The notes under the pieces were generated by a model, which was given only the letters and a program-made list of their open reading frames with translations, was not told the origin of the DNA and searched no databases. Shown here one piece after another: positions 1-10,749 of a stretch of DNA of 64,000 nt. The stretch comes from Diplonema papillatum (taxonomy: Eukaryota; Euglenozoa; Diplonemea; Diplonemida; Diplonemidae). A program made the translations under genes and the position numbers. Position 1 is the first letter of the stretch. Each line of letters opens with the position of its first letter. Where the stretch lies: contig JAPJBO010000085.1 of assembly GCA_030068145.1 (NCBI GenBank), positions 62,001-126,000 of the forward strand, written 5' to 3'.

Positions 1-2067
1 GCCATCATCAATGACACTCCGCTTATTGGGTGGTGTCCGTACCCTAACCTTTCCTATCGTCGAGTTGAAAGAGTCTGTAACATTCAACAGCAACCCATCC
101 CCGTTTCTGGACGGTCCCTTGACCGAGCCATTTCTCTCAGTGCTGCACAAATCGTCACCGGATACGCAAGCTCCGTTCGACGTAGCATTCCCATCGCCGT
201 TAACGGCCTTTCTTTTTTTACCCATCAGCCTGTGTTATGTTCCGTTTTTCATGGCAACAAAGCATGGTTTCGTTACTACTGAAGGGGGGAAAACACACGC
301 ACCGCGTGCTGAAACGGGAGAGCCACGAGTAAGTACTCCTTGCTGCTGTCAAGGAGGCACTCGGCACGATGCATCAGGATTGTGCAGGGAGGAGTAGGGA
401 AGACCTCGCACTCCGGCCTGAAAGTCGTCCTTACTACATTATGAGCGTTTACTGTGGTTTAAAGGTTCTGCTTGGGCTCTGCCCTGTTCACTCGCCGTTA
501 CTAGGAGCATCGCCGTTGCTTTCTTTCCTGCGCTGAGTGATATGCTTAAGTCTAGCGCGTAGAGGCTGGAGTCGGGTAGTGAGAGAGATGTAGACAGATT
601 TGTACACTTTAACTATGGCTAGCCAGGTTTGTGACTAATGAGACCGACACCAAGAAGAAATTCGCTACGTTAAGAAGTGTGACGGTATATGAAGAATCTT
701 CATATACCGTCACACTTCTTATCCTGGTCCGTGGGGGTCTAAAAAAGTTGCAATTTCTCTCCGCAACGGCTACGTTGTCACGAAACTCTGAGCCAGGTCC
801 GATACTTACGCGAGCAGCAACAGGATGAATTCAATGCAAAATCGATGCTCGTCTTCGTCAACTTCGCCGAATAAGAGCCGCAAAATGAACGGGGACAGCA
901 CTGCTGGACAACGCAAAAATACGACGCACGGACGTCATTTGCGTGTAAGACTGTGAAAGAAAAGGCACAGGTCCTGTAGCAAAGGTTCTACAAGTGTGCC
1001 GAAGCGAAAGAGCATTTCGCAGACGGGTTGTTCTCTGCGCTGTTATCTGCCGACAGCAAACACCCGTGTGTGAGAGCTGGGCTTGTTTCTAGGGTATGGA
1101 CGATAGGTTGGACCACAAGGTCTGAATCTGCCTTTTCGTAACTCATCTGCTTTGCGCTTGAGGGAACATGCTCTCGAGCTTCCGGTATATCAGTCGACCA
1201 CGCTTTTTACACAGGAATCAAGATATGCCAGTCTTTTTATTACCTAGTAATCTGGTCCTAATTTGGAAGGGTAAGGTGCCCAACGGCGTCCCTGTCGGAA
1301 ATTGTTTCCTCGACTTTTGTCGGAGAAATGCACTTAGTATTCCAAACTGGGATCCAAAACTTGGGTCCAAAAATTGGGTCCAAACTTGTGTCTTCAATGA
1401 GGGCCTGGACTGGCTGCTGATTTTTCTAAATAAGGTCCAGATTACCAGATGCTCACACATATCAATCCAGTAAAAACATGTCTGATGGGGCGCTAGAGTT
1501 TTCACCGTCGACGAAATTGCCGATCCGGACAGGAGCTATTGCACTTCCATTCCACAATCCGCGTGTCTGTGCATCAAGATACCGCATAGCGTTCTCGTGA
1601 TGCATAGCGTTCTTGGAGTTCTCGATATGAGAGCACATACGGACCACAAAAGGTAAGATAGTGCCCAGCGTGCTAAGCACGCAATATATCTGTCAACTCT
1701 GACGGGCAGTTCATTGTTCGGCTGGACAACACAACGGCGTTCTTTATTCCGAACTACTCCGTCAGTGAAAAGCGCTTGTTTTAGTAAACATCGTTGTCGT
1801 GATGCGGGCCAGCACCACGAGAGAGTTATTGATTGTTTCGTGCCAGAAACAGGGGTCAATATACGAGGACAACAGTTGAACCTTCATAATACATAGACCC
1901 AGCTGACGGCAATGGAACAGTTAGTAAGGTTGACACTCATTCTGATATCCGATGAGAATCGAAAAATGCAACGTTGCTTCAGAACGAGACACCTTTACCT
2001 CTGTCATAACCTGCTGGCCTCACAAGCATCGAAGTGGCCGGGTGGCAGATCGTGCCATCCAGTCGTG
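1..2067. other. Non-coding flank, no supported gene
   Basis: No open frame here shows a recognisable domain or protein-like composition. The stretch holds a perfect 51-bp palindrome (671-721), one copy of a dispersed repeat (about 562-640), and an A/C/G-rich run of short near-repeats around 1340-1400 built on the words AACTTGGGTCC and AATTGGGTCC. Around 1225-1275 there is a segment similar to 31209-31255. Confidence 0.5.
671..721. repeat. Perfect 51-bp palindrome (hairpin)
   Basis: Bases 671-695 are the exact reverse complement of 697-721, with one central base at 696. The outer arm reads TAAGAAGTGTGACGGTATAT and the centre is GAAGAATCTTC. It sits in a gene-free stretch next to a dispersed repeat copy. 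No open frame or target-site duplication was seen that would make it a normal transposon end. Confidence 0.9.
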
Positions 2068-2841
2068 TCATGTAACGGCTTGCGGCGCAGTTCTTGCCGC
2101 CTTTGTACGCTTAGCTTCTGCTATGCGCTTCCTCTTCTCGGCTTTTTTTCTTTGGGTCTTCGACTTCGGGTCAGCGACTGGTTTCGGTATCGTTGGCCGT
2201 TTCAACAAGTCGCGGAGTAGAAGGGAGGTCGTTCCGCTAGGCATTAGTGGTCGAAGGCTGAGCGCTCGGAACGCCCGTCGTTCGGAAATGAAGGTTTTCC
2301 GGTCCTGCGTGACGCAACCGAGATCCCGTTTGTATTCGATAAACATGCCCAAGTCCCATTGCTTGCATCCGCTGTTGTGGAGAAGCAGCGACAAGGCGCG
2401 GAGCTGCGCCTGCCCAGCTCCGTCGTAATTGCTGTCAAAGAACCCAGTCATTGATACGTAGCATGCTCCGATTGTAATCCCCAACTCGCCTGCAATAAGC
2501 TTCCCTGTGGCGTTCTCGCCCGACCAGACCTCAATCGTCAAGGCTCTAACCGCGTCGCACGTACTAGAACACCGGTTCAGGTACGTCAGGCATTCAGCAA
2601 GCTGCGGATACAGCCAGCAGTCCGCGTGGTTTGCTTGGCACTGTTTAATGACTTCATCGAAACATTTGTTCACAGTGAGACTCCATGTTTTGGTTCGAAT
2701 CGACTTTTGCAGCTTCCGCGAAATATGGGGCAGCTCCGAATCAATTTTGACTACACATCGCTCAACGTGCAGTTTCGGCAAAAGGAAACAACTTCCGAGG
2801 GCTATCGCTGCACTGTGAGGTGTGTGTGGGTTGAAGTCCAT
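2068..2841 (-). CDS. Leucyl/phenylalanyl-tRNA-protein transferase (Aat) family protein
   Basis: The 257-residue frame matches the bacterial Aat fold through most of its length. Family landmarks in order are the PHISRKL block (38-44), the helix with FDEVIKQC (61-68), the IEVW motif (103-106), the glycine-rich core from GKLIAGELG to the GFFD segment (113-136), and WDLGMFIEYKRDLG (162-175). Aat enzymes move Leu or Phe from tRNA to N-terminal Lys or Arg and so mark proteins for degradation. Relatives in eukaryotes include Plasmodium ATEL1, reported to transfer Arg, so the amino acid cannot be read from family alone. The region usual before LHISR is short, so an upstream exon may be missing. After residue 205 comes a Lys/Arg-rich tail absent from bacterial enzymes. 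The start is a true ATG, but splicing at the 5' end is open. Confidence 0.85.
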   Translation of the reverse strand: MDFNPHTPHSAAIALGSCFLLPKLHVERCVVKIDSELPHISRKLQKSIRTKTWSLTVNKCFDEVIKQCQANHADCWLYPQLAECLTYLNRCSSTCDAVRALTIEVWSGENATGKLIAGELGITIGACYVSMTGFFDSNYDGAGQAQLRALSLLLHNSGCKQWDLGMFIEYKRDLGCVTQDRKTFISERRAFRALSLRPLMPSGTTSLLLRDLLKRPTIPKPVADPKSKTQRKKAEKRKRIAEAKRTKAARTAPQAVT

Positions 2842-5800
2842 GGCTTAAAGAGGGTAACGTCTGTAGCCCACCGGTCGTTTGTTTCTGCATATCCCAATAC
2901 TTGAAACCTACTTGTGTATCTATGTATCGGTGTAGTGTACCTACAGTGTGTACAATGCAGGGCACAGTTGTAGGTACAGTCATGTCCAGGTATTCGACAC
3001 TGACAACCGTTTTGGGTAATCTCCCTTAGGTGAGTCGTGACTCGCCCCAGACTCGTCTTCACTCGCCCTGACTTGGAAGACCCCAGAACATCCTCAGAGC
3101 ACCTGGGGCACTTTTCCCCGAATGCCGCTTTCTCTCGGTATACGGGGTGCTGTCACTGGGTTCATGAGAGTTCGAAAGATTGGATTTAGGGGATTTGGTT
3201 TCCTCCGAAGGCTCCTCCTTGTCCAGGTTGTATGCCAACACGTCAGGCACCTCACATGTACAAAACACATCTGTAAGACATACACAGGAAGAAAGCCTTC
3301 GTAGAACAAGCACGCAACAAAATTGGGATCCCAATCTCGGCTCACGCAATAATCGTTTTGCAACGTTTCCATCAGAAAGTCGACGACTCGACCCATGTTT
3401 GGCTGCATATCTTTTTTCAATACAACCGACATCTTTCACCCCTGCCCAGCTCCAGCAGCACGCAACGTCTTGGGTGGCCGTAGCGTCCTCGCCGGGCAGA
3501 TTACTGTCCGTTCTTTGCGAGATGCGGTGTTTACCCCCTTCAGACCCGGTGACAAGGATCTCTGTATTTTTCTCGTATTCACTGCGCCGCATTTGCGTTA
3601 CGTTTATCTCCGATTCTATTCTCAACGATGAGCAGAGTCGCACCCTCAAAGCTATAGAAACGGCCTCCGCAACTCGCATGGTGGATGTAGCACCTCGTGG
3701 AACAGCCTTCTAAAAACAAGGGCTTAGTAAATTGCAGCTGCCCGTCAGACAGATGCCAGGTCCTTCTTTTCCTTTGATTTCTCCGTCTCCCAGAGGTCTT
3801 TACCACGTTCTCCACGTGTGGACAACTCGGTCTATTAGTTAAGGTCCTGATATTGAATACAGCACAGTTGAAAGACAGCCTGCCGTGAAAAACCATTCGA
3901 TTGGCATGTCAAAGAAGGAGAGAAGCGGAGACCAGATAAATTGAACACGAAAGTACGAGAGAGGAAGTGAATGAGGACAGAATAAGCAAGAAGCAAGGAT
4001 TGCATTTCTGACAGGGGCATACCTCATTTCCGTTTCCCCCTTCTTCTGGGTGAGTTCGGTAGCAGAAGACCTACCGGACCACTTATTACCCGGTGAGGAA
4101 GCCAGGGTAGCGGCGGGGGGTCATCACCTTTCGAGACTTCACCATTTCAAATAACATGAAACACAAAGAGCTCATCGGCAACGTGGAAGTTCCCTGGACA
4201 CCTTTGTGCCTTGAATACTGAACTAGTCTGAAATACCTTCTCGTCTATGAGCAGGTTCACACGGTTTGTATCCTCCCATTCTCGAGAAATGGCAAAAGCC
4301 TGGAGGGCGATGGCCCCCTTGAGTGTGGGGGGTGTTTGGTATGCGACTACCCGGGGTCTCGTCCGAAGGATACACATGGGGTACTGTGCGCCTGTCTGGC
4401 TGGCCTTCCATGCTGACAGCAGCAGCAGCACAACTACCAAGATTCAGCCTCAGTCACTTCACAAATCCGCAGATGGAACACAATGTGCCGCCTGAAACAA
4501 GACTATCAAGCATTCAAGCATGTACCCTCTACCGACCAACGACACATTTCTGCGTCGGTTCGTTCAAATTTCGACGCACTCTTCCAGGACACAGAAGCAC
4601 GTATTTCCTTAGCTGCTCAGGCCGATGCGTCATTGACTGCACCTCTTGATTGCTAAATTCGAAGCTTGGCTTGTCTACAACTTCAATATTGCGTCAAGGA
4701 TACTTCAAGGATAGACTGGTCATTTTCTCTCAGCAATTCGTCACGGATGCAGTCTTGATCGAGACCGTTGGACTGGTACGAAGACGAAACCTCACTGAAC
4801 GGAACACACTGAGAGAGAGAGAGAACGCATCAAACCAAGTCAAAGGGTGGGCCGGCCTAGACTCGGGGCGGCTCCCTGGGAAGGACAGGGACGGGGGTGT
4901 CACGCCTTAGCAGCCCCAGGGCCTCTCCCCACCCACCTGTATGTGTTCTCGGAGTCATCCTTTCCCGAGAGAGAGAGAGAGGAGAGGGAGTCAAGGACGC
5001 AGTCCAGGGAGGGGGGTCATTCTTCTCGAATACTCTACTACACTGCGTCCTGAAAGCAATCTAAGTTGAAACAGTACACCATATTTCGTGTAAAGCATCA
5101 TCTCTCAAAAAATGTGCAGAATTCATCTTGCTTTTGCCAAGTTTTGGAAGTTAAGTGCATGAGTGCATGAGCACAAGATACAATTGAGCCAATTCACCCC
5201 CTGCCCGATTGAATGCTGTCGAGCCTTGTAGTTTGGGTTAGAATGCAAAGAATCTGTGGCGATAATCTGCAGCCGGCGTTTCGTAGAGCGTAATCGCAGC
5301 GTAATCGAGCTCAGAATCAGCTTTCAGGGTGGGTAGGTGAATTGGCTCATTTATAAGCAGGCTTGCCCGGCCCGAAAACCAGCACCAGAGTGTGGCTGGT
5401 CGATCGAGCAGCTGCATAGCAATCCTAACAGTCTTAAAAAGAGCAGCGACAGTTTCCTAGGGCAGCACAAAGTCACTTCGTTTCTTGTCTCGATGCCTCT
5501 AAGATGTGTAGGGATCCCGACAGCTGTTGTTGTGTTCAAGGTGCGGGAATGCAGAGAAGCTTTTGTTGCGCTATCTGCACGTTCAGGTAAGACTCACCCA
5601 TGCAGGACAAGAAACGAAAAGTGGTTTGCATTGCTTTTGTTATTTTGCCGAGGAACTCCGTAGTGCAGAATTCCGGAGCTGAGCCCCTTGTAGTAGCCTG
5701 GCAGAAGCCACAAAGTGGACCACCGACTGGGGCTCGTGAGAAGTACGTAACAGATTGTAAGCCTGGTGACCCTCTCCTATCTCAGGTTTCGCATTTCCCA

Positions 5801-7597
5801 CGGGCATGGCCCGGTTCTCGTCATTGCAATAAAAGGATTTGCGGGAAATAGGAACCAAGGAAATTCGTGGCTCGTTTGACTTTGAGAGCTTGAAATGCAA
5901 GTGCCACGAGGGCAAAAGCTTGCATATTTGGACTGGTTGGGGTGGTTCAGCCTTCAAAGCGAGTGGTGGCCCATCGCTCAGTCGTCACCTGGCCAGGTCC
6001 TGCTGCACTCTCTGAGACCCGGCACTAAGAATCTGATGGGATTCACTCGGTCTGGTTGGGTTCCGGCCAGTCTTTGTGCCGATACCGCATTCTTTCCAAA
6101 AAGCCCCACATTACCTCAGCTGTCATCTTGCAACTCATAAAAAGCGTGTGGGATGTGACGCCTGAGCTTCAGGGCCACCTTCCTTGACTCAGAAGGCGCT
6201 GGTTTCCATGTACCCTTGCTGATGCAACAGTAATGCGGGGTGAAAAGAATCCCAGCTGGCAATGAGTGATCATTGCGACACTAGCGGTATTTCAGTGCAT
6301 TTCTTTTGCAAAAGTTGGCAGAATCCATCTGTGAAATAAAATCAAAACGTCAAGCGGAAACGCATCTTTTCTCCATGCTCCATACCTGGTATCATTGGAG
6401 CAAAGAAAAACCTAGAACAGATACACACACATCCGGCATCATCCAAGACTATAAAGCACGGAATCTGATGAAACAGAAACGGAACATTTTCGGTGCTACG
6501 GCAAGTCCGGCATCATCCTCGATGTGAGCGCATATCTGGTTGAAAACGGTTGATGCGCAACTGCTAGAACCCAGCCTGTTACCACCTGATGAGTCATGCG
6601 CTCTGACCATCAGGTGGACAGAGGCCACACTGCGCGCTCAGCTCGACAACTCCTCACGTGCAGCAGCGTAGCATTATAAGAAGTTCTCGCAAGATTTCGG
6701 GACGAGCTGCCACGGTCGATGCCAAGTCAATGAGTCCACGACATCTGGCCGGCGATTAAATCGCGTCTATCCTTCTGCCATCAACGACTAAGTGACATCG
6801 ACAACGCGAAGCTCGTACCCATTATTCGCCTCGGCTCAAGCGGTGACAATGTTAATGAAGCAGAGCACCTTGTTTATTTTGAAGTGTTAGTTCGCTTGAA
6901 CTCCGGGGGTTTAAGGTCTTCGGGTTCCTGCCAGCGAATGGGCTTATTTGTACCTACAATGCGTGCGATGAAGACACGATTATTCGTTCGTTCGTCTTTC
7001 GGTCAAGCCATCAGTGGTACCGTGGTAGGTGCCGGTCACGTCATTTTTAGTGTGAATAGCTTCGATGCTTGGTCCATCGTTGAATACTCCCAGTCATTGA
7101 TGCCTGTTACTGGAATATCATCCAAAGAGGGCGACCTGTCATTTTCTCTCAGTTCCCTCAGTAAGCGGCCAATATCGGGCACATCCTTCCAGGGATCGGG
7201 GCTGTTCAGCCGTTTCTTGCTCGTCGTTGAACTGTCGACGTTGTTCTTGCTCTTGCATCGCAGAAGCCATGGCTAGTGGGTGTGTTTGTGAGTGAGGAAG
7301 AAACGGGAAACGAGGAATCGAGGGTGAGCTACCAAACGGTCATTGCCGGTCATCTAGATGGGAGACGGTGAAGTGGCTGCTGTATCTAAGTAGTGACACG
7401 CAGGATCAGAGAAACATGCACACGTGAAGCGGAGTGTAGTTATTCCTGCCCCGAAGCAGTCATTAACGCCTGTTACGTCATTTTCTCACATGGGACCCTC
7501 TCGAACCTCCAACCACGGCTGCGCTGAGAGCAACTATTCAGGATTCGGCGGAACTTTGTTATTAGGACGTGGTCACGAGGACGAATGTGGTTTACGA
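2842..7597. other. Long gene-poor interval
   Basis: I see no recognisable protein family here. Open frames are short and overlap on both strands. There are GA-rich microsatellite patches near 4812-4826 and 4969-4990. On the minus strand, 7270-6884 holds an open stretch without an early start codon (peptide fragments KDVPDIGRLLRELREND and GINDWEYSTMDQASKLF) that reads like protein, but no family was recognised and no splice partner was found. Confidence 0.45.
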
Positions 7598-9003
7598 CTA
7601 GCCTTTCACGAAAGCAAGAGCATCACATTCTGGCAACTCGTAGCTGTGGCCGTAACGAACCAACAGCTCTTTTCCGGCGGGCACAGTCCTCGTAGTGCGA
7701 AGATGCACGCGCTTGCCGATTTGGACAAACTCACAGTTCTCGAAGCCAGGGCGCTCGTCGGTCAGTGGTCCGACCTCGCCTTTTTGGAAGCGCCCCTTCC
7801 AAAGTGTTGGCGCGTTTACGAAACGAACAAAGGACGACACATCAGCGTGTGCCTCCGCAGCGTCTAAGACCCATACGATTTCGTCGTAGTCGACACGTGA
7901 GTTCCCACCCTTCGAGATTTTCTCGCCGCTTGGATGATGTGACGGATTCCGGAACACGGCCATCTTGTACATGCTCTCGCTTTGCTCAGATTCGTCTACG
8001 GTAAGGAGCTTCCCCAGGTACTCTCCGACGTACCAATCTGTGTTTGCAGAACAGTTCTTGGTTCCTGTGCTATCCATACTGGCCGCAAGAACTTTTTTTC
8101 TGATGGTAAAGACGCACTGCTGCCAAGTACAGTAGGAACATCAACCATGAATAATTGTGCTTCGAGAAGAACGGGCTCAATTTGCGACACCACCTCATTG
8201 AATAGCGTGTGTAGCTTCCGACAACTTCTTGTCTTGGTTCAAGGCACTCGATTCGGAGTACACGGGAAGTGACTGGCACTCAAGGGGATCAATTCTGAAA
8301 TTCTGGGACCAATTCTGACAGGGCCTCACGGACTGTAATGCCCAGTAGTAACCCGAGCTGCCTTACTAGGTGTCAATGTTATTTGTCTTCCCGGTCTCTG
8401 GAAAATTTGCGCGCCTGCTGCTACCCTTAGATGGTTGCCCTTTCTCGGGCTCCCCCTCCGGAATCGAATCCAAATTCCTCATTGCAGCAGGATCCACCGA
8501 TGCATCGAGCTTCGGCACGTTAAAAACAGGGGCAAACCTGGTGGCAGCTGCTTCACAGCGAAAAGGCCATTAAAGGTCTCGTTGCGGACGTGACCGTGGA
8601 GACACAACTCTGATAGTTTCAGCTCGTACAGCGCGCGGTTGTATCGGTACATTGGAAGCGGCGAGCTAGCTCGCCACAAGTGCTCCAAGGTGCCTTCTTT
8701 ATAGCGCATGCTTCGATACCGCCCGGCGGTGACTTCCGCCCGTGCGCGATTTAGCTCTTCATTTGATACGACAAAACAATCAGGTTGGTCCTTGAGCCAT
8801 TCGACAGAAAGCTCTTCGCAGTATTTCTCCCACACGCTGTCGATGGCCAGAGCCTCTTTTGTGCACAGAGTCGTCGTTTCCCCCACCGTCACCTTTCTGT
8901 AGCTAATGCGATAAAACCCTTGAAACTCGTTTACGACGACGCCGATCCCATCACGTGCTGCGTTGCTCTTGTCGACTACGAGGACAGATTTTGTGCTTTT
9001 CAT
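7598..9003 (-). CDS. SET-domain protein (putative lysine methyltransferase), two exons
   Basis: Exon 1 is 9003-8538 and exon 2 is 8064-7598. The 473-base intron has GT and AG ends and joins phase 1 to phase 1, giving 310 residues. SET landmarks then fall in order: GLFAVKQLPPG (146-156, split by the intron), GEYLGKLL (169-176), the DYDEIVWVLDA block (214-224), SSFVRFVNAP (232-241, the usual RFINHS site), NCEF (265-268) and the GKELLVRYG end motif (286-294). SET enzymes transfer methyl from S-adenosylmethionine to protein lysine. The canonical NHSC is NAP here and the post-SET cysteines are absent, so it belongs to a divergent branch and activity is uncertain. The N-terminal 140 residues match nothing I know. 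The ATG at 9003 is the first in frame, but an earlier exon is possible. Confidence 0.8.
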
Positions 9004-9392
9004 CGCAAAAAAACAAGAGACGGGTTCGAGCCTTGTCCCACCGACTTTATGCCATAATCCCCATTGTTTTTTCTAGTTCTGCTGCGGACTGAGACTTCGT
9101 AAACCGGAGAAGCCATGGGAGAAGGTACACTTGCATCAGTGCAACGGTTGTCAAGATACCGCGCCTAGTCGCTTCCGAAAGCAAGAGGGCTGAGAAGTAA
9201 AGGTTTTGAGAAAAAGAATCAAATACCAGCCTGCCTGGAAAGGCAAGGAAACTAGCGCTTGTGGAGAAACAAGCGTATTTTTTGATTGCCCCCTTTCACA
9301 TTCACCGGGGGATATCTTCTGTATCGCCGTCGCGTTCTGGTCAAGGCACCCTGGTTTGCCACAAAAGGATTCGAGAGAACAGAGGTTGTTTG

Positions 9393-10361
9393 CTAGTCAA
9401 CGTCCGGCGAAGACGATCTGGCATGGCGCTGCAGAAGGTTGCCAAGCCCGCTGTGATAGTCTCGTGAAGACTGTCTAGCATGCAAGATATGTTGTTGCAG
9501 CAGCAGTAAGACAGTCATAGCATTGTCTGCATCTTTTCCACGTCCACGTTGCTCGATGTACAGCGCTATCGCCAACTGGGAGGCTGTCGCGCCTCGATGC
9601 GTAGTGACAAGAGGATTCGCTCCGTGCAGCAGCAGCATTGCCACAAGCGACGGAGCTGCAGCTTCAGCAGCCAAGTGCAAGGGCACCTTCCCGTCTTTTT
9701 TTGCATTCGGCAGCGCCCCGTGAGCCAGCAACAGCTTGCATCCGCGGGTCGATCTGTTCTGAACAGCAATATGCAACGGCGTCCCGGCTGGCGAGTCCGA
9801 ATTCACATCCGCACTAAGCGAAAGCAACTTCTCTATGACCATCCACTGCGAATGATTCGTAGCGATGTGCAGAGCAGAATACCCTTGGGGATCTTTGGCG
9901 TGCACGTGCTCTTTGCCCAGCATTTCAAGAGCTTGCAAGTCGCCGGTTCGGCAGCATTCGAGGAGCGTCTTCTCATCCTCCAGAAGGACGTATTGTCGGC
10001 AAGCGTACTGCTGCGCATGCCGATGGGCCTTCCCCAGCCCCTTGCGGTTCCGAAGCACTGTCAGCGCCTCTTCTCGCTCTTTCTGAAACTCGGCGGCGCT
10101 GCCAGTGTCGGTTGACACTGTCGAGCTGCTATCGTCTGCATCAGCACCTTCTTCCTCTGCTTCTTCCTCCTCTTCGGTTGTCGACTCTGAGTCTTCTTCA
10201 CACTCCTCTGCTAAATCAGACTCCTGAGCTTCGGAGCAGTCATCCATCTGTATTTCCCGCCCTCCTTGTTGCTTGCAGCAGTTGCAATTGATCGTTGGCA
10301 GTTTCGACTCTACATCTGTTTTCCGTTCGCCGATTTCAGAGTGTGGCGCCGTAGGTGACAT
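9393..10361 (-). CDS. Ankyrin-repeat protein with acidic N-terminus
   Basis: The frame gives 322 residues from the ATG at 10361; an open extension further upstream starts from a weak, hydrophobic segment and was not used. Residues 40-75 are strongly acidic (runs of Glu, Asp and Ser). From about 128 to 265 there are four ankyrin-type units with the signatures SALHIAT, TPLHIAV and VPLHLAA, each followed by a helix ending in LLL or LL and a GA loop. Ankyrin repeats bind proteins; no enzymatic domain is attached, so the role is unknown. It lies about 390 bases downstream of MLH1 on the same strand. The C-terminal 50 residues are Ser/Arg/His rich. Confidence 0.75.
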   Translation of the reverse strand: MSPTAPHSEIGERKTDVESKLPTINCNCCKQQGGREIQMDDCSEAQESDLAEECEEDSESTTEEEEEAEEEGADADDSSSTVSTDTGSAAEFQKEREEALTVLRNRKGLGKAHRHAQQYACRQYVLLEDEKTLLECCRTGDLQALEMLGKEHVHAKDPQGYSALHIATNHSQWMVIEKLLSLSADVNSDSPAGTPLHIAVQNRSTRGCKLLLAHGALPNAKKDGKVPLHLAAEAAAPSLVAMLLLHGANPLVTTHRGATASQLAIALYIEQRGRGKDADNAMTVLLLLQQHILHARQSSRDYHSGLGNLLQRHARSSSPDVD

Positions 10362-10749
10362 GCTCCTTTTTCCAGTCCTCGTCTGGATGGCTTTGTAACG
10401 CGAAGCGTGTATTCTGATTTGGCACGGCAACGAGAGCCATTGTGTTCTGAAAGAAACGAAAGCAAAAGCCAGAAAGTTGCCAGAGATCAATTGGGATAAC
10501 AAGCAGCAAGAACTGGACCACTGGGTTGTCAGGGAACCGAGAACGAACAAAACGAAACCACAGCAGCTTGACTCCACACAGAAGCCGTACACAAATCTTC
10601 ACGGCCTTGCAGCACAATATTTAGTGCTGCAACCCGTCGAGATCGTCACGGCACAAAAAGGCGAGGCAAGTACCTCGTTGCAATTTGCTGTGGTGACCTG
10701 AACGGCCTGATAGTCAAGCTGCTACAAATGCGTCAGCATGTCGTGCACT

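Noticed and set aside
3059-3713. Frames of 177 and 206 codons on opposite strands
   Set aside because: They overlap each other and neither has protein-like features.
9001-9050. tRNA 3' half suggested by GGGTTCGAGCC
   Set aside because: No matching acceptor, D or anticodon arms could be placed on either strand.
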